Assembly (NCBI GenBank): GCA_964645155.1
Contig: CAZYBG010000156.1
Coordinates: forward strand, 1-5,687
Direction of reading: 5' to 3'
Length of the DNA stretch: 5,687 nucleotides
Source: CAZYBG01 sp964645155
Lineage (GTDB): Bacteria > Pseudomonadota > Alphaproteobacteria > Rhodobacterales > Rhodobacteraceae
Below the pieces are notes generated by a model. It was not told the DNA's origin. It ran no database searches and saw only the letters and a list, made by a program, of their open reading frames with translations. The position numbers and the translations under genes were made by a program. Below, piece by piece: positions 1 to 5,578 of this stretch (position 1 is its first letter; the number at the start of each line of letters is the position of its first letter).

Positions 1-59
1 GGTAGAGCGCTTCGTTCACATCGAAGATGTCGGCGGTTCGAATCCGTCATCGCCCACCA
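1..59 (+). tRNA. tRNA-Val (anticodon CAC), 5'-truncated by window edge
   Basis: This is the 3' part of a tRNA gene; the acceptor 5' strand and the start of the D-arm lie outside the window. The anticodon stem CTTCG (10-14) pairs with CGAAG (22-26) around the loop TTCACAT, which puts anticodon CAC at 17-19. This reads the valine codon GUG. The T-stem GGCGG (32-36) pairs with CCGTC (44-48), with one G-U pair, around loop TTCGAAT. The acceptor strand ATCGCCC (49-55) is followed by discriminator A56 and an encoded CCA (57-59). It closely resembles the second valine tRNA at 2504-2579. No convincing terminator follows; the next gene converges on it, ending 49 nt downstream. Confidence 0.95.
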
Positions 60-108
60 CCCGCCCTGGTGACGCCGACTGCCGGGCGCGCCACTCGACG
101 CCGCGGCC

Positions 109-2328
109 TCAGCGCTTCAGGATCTCCAGCACGTTGGCATAGTCGTCGGTCCAGGGGCGGCGGCCGTCGCTTTCAAGCCCGTGCCAGCCGGCCGCCGGCG
201 AGAACGGGGCGAGCGCCGCCGGATCGGCCGACAGGACGATGGCGAGGGTTGGCCGGTCGCCGTCGGCCAGCGCCTCGCCGTTCAGCCCGTGCGCCCGCAC
301 CCGCGCCTCGAGGCCGAGGAGGGCCGCGCTGCGCGCGATCGGGCGGGGCACGTCGAAGTAGCGGTTCGAGGCGTGGTAGACGAGAAGCCCCCCCGGCGCG
401 AGCCGGCGGAGGTAAAGCTCCATCGCCTCGGTCGTGGTCAGGTGGACCGGGATCGAATCCGAGCTGAAGGCGTCGATCACCAGCACGTCGAACCTCGGGC
501 CGTCCTGCCGGTCGAGCACGATCCGCGCGTCGCCGAGATGGGTCGGCGCGTCGGGCGCGCAGGTCGGGACGAACGTGAAGAGCGCGGGGTCGCGGGCGAT
601 CGCATCGACCTTCGCGTCGATCTCGTAGAAGTGCCAGTCCTGCCCCGGTCGGCGGTAGCAGGCGAGCGCCCCGACCCCGAGGCCGACGACGCCCACCGCC
701 CGCGCCGCCCGCCCGCGCGGCGAGGCCAGCACCTCGCCCAGGGGCCCGTCGGGGTGGTAGTAGAGAAGCGGCTGCGGCAGCGGGCGCGGCGTGCCGCCGG
801 CCAGGTCGGCCAGCCGCTGTGCGCCGTGCACGGTGGTGCCGTTCATGTAGTAGCGCAGGCCGTCGCGCTCGATCACGCTGTGCGCGCCGAAGAAGCTGCG
901 GTCGCGCAGGATCGCGTCGTTGCGTTCGAAATGCGCGGCGATGCCGAGAAAGCCCACGGCGCCCACCGCCGCCGCGAGCCCGCGCGCCCGCAGCGCCCAG
1001 AGCCCGGCCGCGAGCGCGGCGCCGGCCGCGACGACGGTGAGGCCGAACGGAACCGCGGGCTCGATCAGCGCGCCCAGGGTCAGGAACGCCGGTGCCAGCG
1101 CCGCGAGCGCGATGCCGAGCGCGATGTCGCGCGGCGCGATCCGCACCCCGGCGGGGACGAGGAGCAGCGCGGCCAGCGCCACGGTGATCCGCAGCTCGTG
1201 GAAATCGTCGAAGACGACCGGCGCCAGGATCGAGTTGAAGACCCCGCCGAGGGCGCCGCCCACCGACATGACCACGTAGAAGAGCGTCAGCTGCCCCGGC
1301 CCGGGGCGGAGCGCGTAGAGCGCCCGGTGGCCCGCCAGCGCGACGACGAAGAACGCGACGAGCAGGATCGCGCAGCTGGTCCAGGACAGCGTCGGCGCGC
1401 CCAGCCGGCTGGCGATCGTCACCAGCGCGGCCAGGCCGAGGCAGAAGCCGAGCCGCAGGGCGCGGTCGCCGTAGGGCGGCCGGTTGGTGAAGGCGAGCAC
1501 GAAGGTGAGAAGGTAGAGCGCGAGCGGCACGACCCAGACGAGCGGGAACGAGCCGAGGTCGGTGCTGATCTTGGCGGTCACGCCGAGGAGCAGCGAGGAC
1601 GGCACGAAGGCGAGGACCAGCCATTGCGCGATCCGCCCGGCGCGCACCGGTACGGGCGCCGCTGCCGGCGCCTCGGGCCCGGCGGCGCGCGCCCGGCGCG
1701 GTGCCGCAATGACGGCGCAGGCCGCAAGCAGGCCACCGAGCGCAACGAAGCCCGCCGCCCATCCGGCGCCGATCTGCCGCATGCCGAACAGCGGCTCGGC
1801 CGCCAGCGGGAAGGCGAGGAGCGCGAGCAGCGAGCCGAGGTTGCTCGCCCCGTAGAGGAAGTAGGGGTCCTCCGCCGATGCCCCGCCGCTGCGCCGGTAC
1901 CAGGCCTGCAGGAGCGGGGCGTTCGCCGACAGCACGGCGAAGGGCAGCCCGACGCCGAGCGCGTAGAGCGCCAGCGTCTGCGCGACGGTCGAGCCGGTCG
2001 CGTCGTAGCGCCAGCCCTCGGGGATGCCGAGCGGCAGGAACAGCAGCGCCGCCGCCCAGAGCGCGAGGTGAATGCCCGCCTGCGCCGCCACGCTCGGCAG
2101 GCGGACGAGCAGGTGGGCATAGAGATAGCCCGCCAGCAGCACCGACTGGAAGAACAGCATCGCCGTCGTCCAGACCGCCGGCGCGCCGCCGATCTGCGGC
2201 AGGACGATTCGGGTGAAGAGCGGCTGCACGAAGAACAGCAGCGCCGCGCTGCTGAAGATCGTCAGCGTGAACACCGCCGGGGCGAGGGCGGTGGCGCGGC
2301 GCGAGAGGGGATCGGCGCTGGCAGTCAT
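109..2328 (-). CDS. fused multi-pass membrane / spermidine synthase-like protein (739 aa)
   Basis: Residues 1-465 are mostly hydrophobic, with about 14 likely membrane helices (roughly 13-36, 50-75, 82-100, 114-135, 155-175, 187-209, 233-252, 262-280, 290-308, 313-333, 347-363, 380-394, 400-418, 424-465). Residues 480-739 form a soluble Rossmann methyltransferase-like domain of the spermidine synthase type: G549-L-G551-V-G553 (SAM-loop motif I), YEID 568-571 (acidic residue after motif I), GDAR 599-602, IDAFSSDSIPVHL 618-630 and a terminal WTDDYANVL 726-734. These are hallmarks of the widespread 'fused MFS/spermidine synthase' proteins. The substrate is unknown. The canonical aminopropyltransferase DSxDP loop is replaced by DAFSSDS, so true spermidine synthesis is doubtful. 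The ATG at 2328 was chosen because the N-terminal hydrophobic domain follows at once. An upstream in-frame ATG at 2415 would add 29 residues that look untypical of the family. A weak GGACGGAA precedes the start. It is a single gene with no polyamine genes nearby. Confidence 0.9.
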   Translation of the reverse strand: MTASADPLSRRATALAPAVFTLTIFSSAALLFFVQPLFTRIVLPQIGGAPAVWTTAMLFFQSVLLAGYLYAHLLVRLPSVAAQAGIHLALWAAALLFLPLGIPEGWRYDATGSTVAQTLALYALGVGLPFAVLSANAPLLQAWYRRSGGASAEDPYFLYGASNLGSLLALLAFPLAAEPLFGMRQIGAGWAAGFVALGGLLAACAVIAAPRRARAAGPEAPAAAPVPVRAGRIAQWLVLAFVPSSLLLGVTAKISTDLGSFPLVWVVPLALYLLTFVLAFTNRPPYGDRALRLGFCLGLAALVTIASRLGAPTLSWTSCAILLVAFFVVALAGHRALYALRPGPGQLTLFYVVMSVGGALGGVFNSILAPVVFDDFHELRITVALAALLLVPAGVRIAPRDIALGIALAALAPAFLTLGALIEPAVPFGLTVVAAGAALAAGLWALRARGLAAAVGAVGFLGIAAHFERNDAILRDRSFFGAHSVIERDGLRYYMNGTTVHGAQRLADLAGGTPRPLPQPLLYYHPDGPLGEVLASPRGRAARAVGVVGLGVGALACYRRPGQDWHFYEIDAKVDAIARDPALFTFVPTCAPDAPTHLGDARIVLDRQDGPRFDVLVIDAFSSDSIPVHLTTTEAMELYLRRLAPGGLLVYHASNRYFDVPRPIARSAALLGLEARVRAHGLNGEALADGDRPTLAIVLSADPAALAPFSPAAGWHGLESDGRRPWTDDYANVLEILKR

Positions 2329-2503
2329 CGGGCGTTCCGTCCGGGGGGGCCCACAGATGGCCACGATCGCCCAGCCTAACGACGAATGCGGCCAGACTGT
2401 GGCCCAATCCACCACCGACGCGCAGGACTGTTGACCTGGCGCGAACGCGAGACGCCGCGGCAGGATTGCAGAGCGGCCGGGCGCGAGGTAACCAGCGGCG
2501 CAC

Positions 2504-2579
2504 GGGTGATTAGCTCAGCTGGTAGAGCGTCTCGCTTACACCGAGAATGTCGGCGGTTCGAGCCCGTCATCACCCACCA
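2504..2579 (+). tRNA. tRNA-Val (anticodon UAC)
   Basis: A complete 76-nt cloverleaf with encoded CCA. The acceptor GGGTGAT (2504-2510) pairs with ATCACCC (2569-2575), followed by discriminator A2576 and CCA 2577-2579. The D-stem is GCTC (2513-2516) with GAGC (2525-2528). The anticodon stem TCTCG (2530-2534) pairs with CGAGA (2542-2546) around loop CTTACAC, so the anticodon is TAC at 2537-2539. It reads valine GUA and, by wobble, other GUN codons. The T-stem is GGCGG (2552-2556) with CCGTC (2564-2568). It matches the tRNA-Val(CAC) at the start of the window almost everywhere except the anticodon stem and loop and a few acceptor and T-loop bases. In 2329-2503 there is a TTGACC at 2431 but no -10 at a proper distance, so its promoter is not resolved. 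Confidence 0.98.
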
Positions 2580-2588
2580 CCTGCACCC

Positions 2589-2608
2589 GCCGCCGTTCTT
2601 GCGGCTTT
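2589..2608 (+). terminator. possible weak intrinsic terminator of tRNA-Val(UAC)
   Basis: Ten bases after the CCA end, GCCGC (2589-2593) pairs with GCGGC (2601-2605) across a 7-nt loop and is followed by TTT (2606-2608). The stem is only 5 bp and the T-tract is short, so termination would be weak. Position directly behind the tRNA is the main support. It overlaps the proposed -35 element of the next gene. Confidence 0.4.
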
Positions 2609-2633
2609 ACATTGCCGCTGCCCGCTGTAGTTT
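2606..2633 (+). promoter_or_regulatory. candidate promoter for the 98-aa gene
   Basis: TTTACA (2606-2611, 5 of 6 matches to the sigma-70 -35 consensus) is separated by 16 nt from TAGTTT (2628-2633, 3 of 6 matches to the -10 consensus). Transcription would begin near 2640, giving a leader of about 64 nt that contains the hairpin at 2657-2684. The -10 match is poor, so the call is tentative. Confidence 0.3.
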
Positions 2634-2656
2634 CTGGCGCCTGGGGGCACGACAGT

Positions 2657-2684
2657 TGCGCATGGGCCCGGGGGGCCCCGCGCA
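2657..2684 (+). promoter_or_regulatory. strong leader hairpin upstream of the 98-aa gene
   Basis: TGCGC (2657-2661) pairs with GCGCA (2680-2684), and inside it GGGCC (2664-2668) pairs with GGCCC (2674-2678) around loop CGGGG. An AT/C internal loop separates the two 5-bp stems. The structure ends 8 nt before the AAGGGA ribosome binding site (2693-2698). That position could affect translation initiation or RNA stability, but no function is shown by sequence alone. Confidence 0.4.
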
Positions 2685-2703
2685 TCACGACGAAGGGAAC
2701 GTG

Positions 2704-3000
2704 ATGGCGAATGTCTCCAAGCCGCGGCCCGGCCTCGTGCCGGTCGCGATGACGCCGGCGGAGGTCGGCGGTACTCCCGCTTCCGCCGCGCCGCGTCCGC
2801 CCGCCCATCTGGGGCTGCGCCGCGCCGCCGAGATCGTCGAGGGCGCCGCCTACGACCTCGCCGGCCGTGAATCGCCGGTCTTCATCTCGCGCCTGATCGA
2901 GATCGCGGCCGAGCTCGACCGGCATGCGCGGAGCGGGCCGACCGCCGGCGCGACGCTTCTGGAACTCGCACGGCCGCTGTCGCGCCACGGCCTCGACTGA
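2704..3000 (+). CDS. hypothetical protein, 98 aa
   Basis: I do not recognise this protein. The ATG at 2704 is supported by AAGGGA at 2693-2698, five bases upstream; a GTG at 2701 is in frame but less well spaced. Residues 1-34 are rich in Pro, Ala and Val and probably disordered. Residues 36-95 look alpha-helical, with three likely amphipathic helices (about 37-49, 57-75 and 82-92), including the acidic/basic stretch around RLIEIAAELDRHAR (63-76). There is no signal peptide, membrane segment, cysteine pair or DNA-binding motif that I can identify, so a small cytoplasmic protein is likely. The gene lies between tRNA-Val and the pirin gene, in the same direction, with 142 bp to the pirin start and a GC-rich hairpin right after its stop. 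That argues for a separate transcription unit. Coding is supported by the ribosome binding site and helical pattern, not by homology. Confidence 0.72.
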   Translation: MANVSKPRPGLVPVAMTPAEVGGTPASAAPRPPAHLGLRRAAEIVEGAAYDLAGRESPVFISRLIEIAAELDRHARSGPTAGATLLELARPLSRHGLD

Positions 3001-3005
3001 GCCCG

Positions 3006-3038
3006 GCGGGTCCCGGGCGGGTCTGGGTCCGGGCCCGC
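3006..3038 (+). terminator. GC-rich hairpin after the 98-aa gene, terminator-like but without a T-tract
   Basis: GCGGG-CCCGG (3006-3016, with T3011 bulged) pairs with CCGGGCCCGC (3029-3038), giving 10 G-C pairs around a 12-nt loop. It begins 6 nt after the TGA stop. No run of T follows, so it may act as an RNA 3'-end stabiliser or a hairpin-only terminator. Confidence 0.35.
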
Positions 3039-3142
3039 GCAGCACGCTCCCGCATGACGGCACAGCCGCTGTGCGGCCCTCGCACCGGGGGAAGGGGCAC
3101 CTTATCTGCCGTCCGCGAAACATGCGGCGGAAGGAACGTGCC

Positions 3143-4081
3143 ATGAGCTGGAACCCTGCACTCGACCCGGACTGCCCGACCGGCGACGCAGTTGACGCCA
3201 TCGAGACGGTCATCGTCCCGCGGGCGCGCGACCTCGGCGGGTTCGAGGTGCGCCGCGCGCTTCCGGCGCCGAAGCGGCAGATGGTCGGGCCGTTCATCTT
3301 CTTCGACCAGATGGGCCCGGCCGAGTTCGTGACCGGGCAGGGGATCGACGTGCGCCCGCACCCCCATATCGGGCTTGCCACCGTCACCTATCTCTACCGC
3401 GGGCGGATGCATCACCGCGACAGCCTGGGCACCGACCAGTGGATCGAGCCCGGCGCGGTGAACTGGATGGTGGCGGGTCACGGCATCACCCATTCCGAGC
3501 GGACCGACGGCGCGGCGCGGGCCGCGCCGATGAGCCTCTTCGGCATCCAGACCTGGGTGGCGCTGCCCGCCGGCGCCGAGGACGGCGCCGCGGCGTTCGA
3601 GCACGCCGCCGCCGATGCGCTGCCGGTGCTCGAGGGCGAGGGCAAGCAGGTCCGCCTGATCCTCGGGGCCGCCTGGGGCGCCCGGGCGCCGGTCAGCGTC
3701 GCCTCCGAGACGTTCTACGCCGATGCCGTCCTTGCCCCCGGCGCCGCGATCCCGCTGCCGGACGACCACGAGGACCGCGGCGCCTATGTCGTCGAGGGCG
3801 AGGTGTCGGTCGCGGGCGAGCGCTTCGAGGCCGGCCGCATGATGGTGTTCCGCCCGGGCGACGGGGTCAGCCTCCGGGCCGGGCCGCAGGGCGCGCGGCT
3901 GATGCTCCTCGGCGGCGCGACGCTGGAGGGGCCGCGCTACATCTGGTGGAACTTCGTCGCCTCGTCGCGCGAGCGGATCGAGGCGGCGAAGGAGGCCTGG
4001 CGCGGCGGCGACTGGTCGCAAGGCCGCTTCCGCCTGCCGCCCGGCGACGACCGGAAGTTCATTCCCTTGCCGGAGCGCTAG
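3143..4081 (+). CDS. pirin family protein (312 aa)
   Basis: A bicupin of the pirin/YhhW family, which binds a mononuclear metal, usually iron. Known members act as redox-responsive co-regulators or as quercetin 2,3-dioxygenases; which role applies here cannot be read from sequence. The N-terminal cupin holds RPHPHIG (71-77), giving ligands H73 and H75, and GHGITHSER (112-120), giving H117 and E119. The H-H-H-E set and the 44-residue spacing from the first to the third histidine match the family. Further family features are GPFIFFDQMGP (49-59), the YLYRG at 83-87, the second cupin around GAYVVEGEVSV (213-223), and a C-terminal YIWWNFVASSRERIEAAKEAW (266-286). Length is somewhat above the typical 230-300 aa. 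The ATG at 3143 has AAGGA (3131-3135) 7 nt upstream; upstream in-frame starts would overlap the preceding gene. No LysR-type regulator, a frequent pirin neighbour, is present. The protein is presumably cytoplasmic. Confidence 0.95.
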   Translation: MSWNPALDPDCPTGDAVDAIETVIVPRARDLGGFEVRRALPAPKRQMVGPFIFFDQMGPAEFVTGQGIDVRPHPHIGLATVTYLYRGRMHHRDSLGTDQWIEPGAVNWMVAGHGITHSERTDGAARAAPMSLFGIQTWVALPAGAEDGAAAFEHAAADALPVLEGEGKQVRLILGAAWGARAPVSVASETFYADAVLAPGAAIPLPDDHEDRGAYVVEGEVSVAGERFEAGRMMVFRPGDGVSLRAGPQGARLMLLGGATLEGPRYIWWNFVASSRERIEAAKEAWRGGDWSQGRFRLPPGDDRKFIPLPER

Positions 4082-4099
4082 CGGCTATTCCGCCGCGCT
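4074..4099. terminator. hairpin spanning both stop codons of a convergent gene pair
   Basis: AGCGC (4074-4078) pairs with GCGCT (4095-4099), and GCGG (4081-4084) pairs with CCGC (4090-4093) around loop CTATT, with a TA/C internal loop. The hairpin includes the pirin stop TAG (4079-4081) and the opposing stop (4085-4087). It would form in transcripts from either strand. Neither side has a T-tract, so a role as a shared terminator is only plausible. Confidence 0.35.
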
Positions 4100-5374
4100 G
4101 GCCGGGGCGTCGGCCGGCGCGCCTGCCGGTGCCTGGAGCGCGTTGTGGAACCGCATCCCGAACGCCTTCAGGGCCGCGTCGAGGCGCGGATCGTCCGACA
4201 GCGTGCCGGCGCAGACGAGGCGGATCCGCCGCGCCTTGCGCTCGAGGACCGCCTGGGCGAGGGCCGGCGGCAGCAGCCCGGCAGCGGCGCAGGCAGCGCC
4301 CCAGGCGAGCGTGAGCGAGGGGTGCGGGCGGTCGTTCTCCTCGCACCAGGCATGCTCGAAGAGCGTCATGATGTAGTCGAGCACCGCCTTCTCGGGGTGC
4401 CGCCGGTCCGGCTTGTAGGGCGAGCGGAAGACATCGGTGACCAGCTCGTAGGACGGCCAGTAGGTCAGCACGCCCTCATGCGCGACCTCGCGCACCACCT
4501 CGTCGATGGCGACCCGCAGAACCGCCTTCGACACCGCGTTCGAGGTGATGCAGGAATTGCCGCGGAACGTCGCGATCAGCGGGATCGGCGAGAGCGTGAA
4601 CAGGACCTTCGCGTCCGGCCGGTGCTTGCGGATCAGCTCGTAGATGGCGCGCAGGTTGTCGCGGTTCTCCTCGACCGTGCTCACGCGGAAGCGGTGCCGC
4701 GCGGGGTCGTAGACGTCCTTGGGGATGGTGCGCCAGAACACCTCGCCGGTCGGCTCGTCGTACCACACCTCGGAAAGGCCGAAGGTCAGGATGAAAAAGT
4801 CGGTGGCGTCGAAGATCCGCCGGGTCTCGGCCTGCACGGCAGGGTCGTAGCCGTAGTCCTCGGCGTTGTAGCCGTGCCAGAGCGGCTGGTCGAAGCGCCG
4901 CCCCTCCCACGCCCATTCGAACTGCTGGCGGATGACGAACGAGTTCACCATGCCCTCGCCGCAGGCGACGACATAGGCGCGCTTGGCGTCCTCGGCCTTG
5001 TTGAGCACCCGGTAGTGCCGCGAGGACAGCCATTCCGAGATGTTGGCCGCGAAACACGAGCCGAAGGCGGTCACCTGGGTGTCCGGCCGGATGACCGGCC
5101 GCTCGGGTACCCAGCCCTTCAGGACGAACTTCTGCATCGCCTCGGGCTCGAACAGCTGCGCGAGCGTCGGGTTGAAGTTGGTGTGCTCGCCCCGGAACCA
5201 GGTGCGGAACTCGCGCGAGTGGCGCGTCGTGGTCTGGAACTGCAGGTGGCCGGTGCCGGATTTCGACCGGCGCACGGTGCTGCCGGCGGCGGTCTCGTCC
5301 GCCGCGTCGGACCCCGCCCCGTCGAACTCCGTCTCGTCGCGACCTTCGTCGTCGTCCGGCGCCTCGCCCGCCAT
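4085..5374 (-). CDS. GSCFA domain-containing protein (429 aa)
   Basis: The GSCFA family belongs to the SGNH/GDSL hydrolase-like fold; its substrates are not established. The naming motif GSCFA is at 105-109, where S106 would be the nucleophile. TFGLSEVW (197-204) is a conserved core block, LFTLSPIPL (258-266) is another, and DRRH (323-326) fits the DxxH motif supplying the catalytic Asp and His. The domain spans about 60-345. Residues 1-45 are acidic and low-complexity (DDDEGRDETE at 7-16), probably disordered. The C-terminal 70 residues are helical and end in an Ala/Pro-rich tail. No signal peptide is visible, so a cytoplasmic location is expected unless it is exported otherwise. The start at 5374 is preferred because GGGAG lies 8 nt upstream. 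An in-frame ATG at 5422 would add 16 Gly/Ala-rich residues encoded partly by a tandem repeat. It is convergent with the pirin gene, with a 3-bp gap. Esterase or acyltransferase activity is an inference. Confidence 0.9.
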   Translation of the reverse strand: MAGEAPDDDEGRDETEFDGAGSDAADETAAGSTVRRSKSGTGHLQFQTTTRHSREFRTWFRGEHTNFNPTLAQLFEPEAMQKFVLKGWVPERPVIRPDTQVTAFGSCFAANISEWLSSRHYRVLNKAEDAKRAYVVACGEGMVNSFVIRQQFEWAWEGRRFDQPLWHGYNAEDYGYDPAVQAETRRIFDATDFFILTFGLSEVWYDEPTGEVFWRTIPKDVYDPARHRFRVSTVEENRDNLRAIYELIRKHRPDAKVLFTLSPIPLIATFRGNSCITSNAVSKAVLRVAIDEVVREVAHEGVLTYWPSYELVTDVFRSPYKPDRRHPEKAVLDYIMTLFEHAWCEENDRPHPSLTLAWGAACAAAGLLPPALAQAVLERKARRIRLVCAGTLSDDPRLDAALKAFGMRFHNALQAPAGAPADAPASAAE

Positions 5375-5397
5375 CGCTTCCGCTCCCTGACTTCCGC

Positions 5398-5436
5398 TGC
5401 CCGGCCCATGCGCCGGGCCCATGTTCCGGGCCCATG
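5398..5436 (-). repeat. three tandem 13-bp repeats in the GSCFA gene leader
   Basis: Read on the minus strand, the units are CATGGGCCCGGAA (5436-5424), CATGGGCCCGGCG (5423-5411) and CATGGGCCGGGCA (5410-5398). The first two differ only in the last two bases. Each unit carries an ATG, and units 1 and 2 carry the palindrome GGGCCC. The array ends 23 bp before the chosen start codon and lies within the predicted leader. Confidence 0.85.
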
Positions 5437-5446
5437 CGCGGCGGCG

Positions 5447-5460
5447 GCCGGCGCGCCGGC
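5447..5460. promoter_or_regulatory. 14-bp perfect palindrome next to the GSCFA promoter
   Basis: GCCGGCGCGCCGGC is a perfect inverted repeat without spacer. It lies 3 bp downstream of the predicted -10 element on the minus strand and covers the expected transcription start. That is a usual place for a repressor site, but GC palindromes are frequent in DNA of this composition. Confidence 0.35.
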
Positions 5461-5463
5461 GCC

Positions 5464-5493
5464 ACTATAGGTGTGACGGCGCGAAGGACGCAA
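5464..5493 (-). promoter_or_regulatory. predicted promoter of the GSCFA gene
   Basis: On the minus strand TTGCGT (5493-5488) and TATAGT (5469-5464) are separated by 18 bp. The -10 matches the sigma-70 consensus at 5 of 6 positions and stands out in GC-rich surroundings; the -35 keeps only the TTG core. Transcription would start near 5457, giving a leader of about 83 nt that includes the 13-bp repeats. Confidence 0.5.
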
Positions 5494-5538
5494 CACGCGG
5501 GCGGCGAAAGTAAGGCGGCCATCGGCCGAAACGCGGCC

Positions 5539-5578
5539 GGGGGGCGCTTGACGGGGGCGGGGGGCGCTTGACGGGGGC
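5539..5578 (+). repeat. perfect 20-bp tandem duplication containing TTGAC
   Basis: The 20-bp unit GGGGGGCGCTTGACGGGGGC occurs at 5539-5558 and again at 5559-5578 with no mismatch. Each copy contains TTGACG, at 5548-5553 and 5568-5573. Only the second is at a proper distance from the -10 element of the tRNA-Asp promoter. Confidence 0.95.

Noticed and set aside
55..71. CACCA/TGGTG inverted repeat as a terminator of tRNA-Val(CAC)
   Set aside because: The stem is 5 bp, uses the CCA end of the tRNA itself and has no T-tract.
181..2379. A long plus-strand open frame (732 codons) opposite the membrane/spermidine synthase-like gene
   Set aside because: Its product is Arg/Glu/Gly-rich without recognisable domains, and it lies fully antisense to a gene with clear motifs. 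Long antisense frames are expected at this GC content.
2329..2415. A 29-residue N-terminal extension of the membrane protein from the ATG at 2415
   Set aside because: It does not resemble the family N-terminus, and the ATG at 2328 directly precedes the first membrane helix.
2431..2459. TTGACC as the -35 of a tRNA-Val(UAC) promoter
   Set aside because: At 16-18 bp downstream only GC-rich sequence (GCCGCG) is found, with no acceptable -10; the promoter remains unidentified.
2882..4021. A minus-strand open frame opposite the 98-aa and pirin genes
   Set aside because: Its His/Arg/Ala-rich composition is typical of an antisense shadow; the pirin metal ligands fix the true frame.
4145..5470. A long plus-strand open frame (441 codons) opposite the GSCFA gene
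   Set aside because: It is low-complexity with no ribosome binding site or domain, and shadows a well-supported gene.
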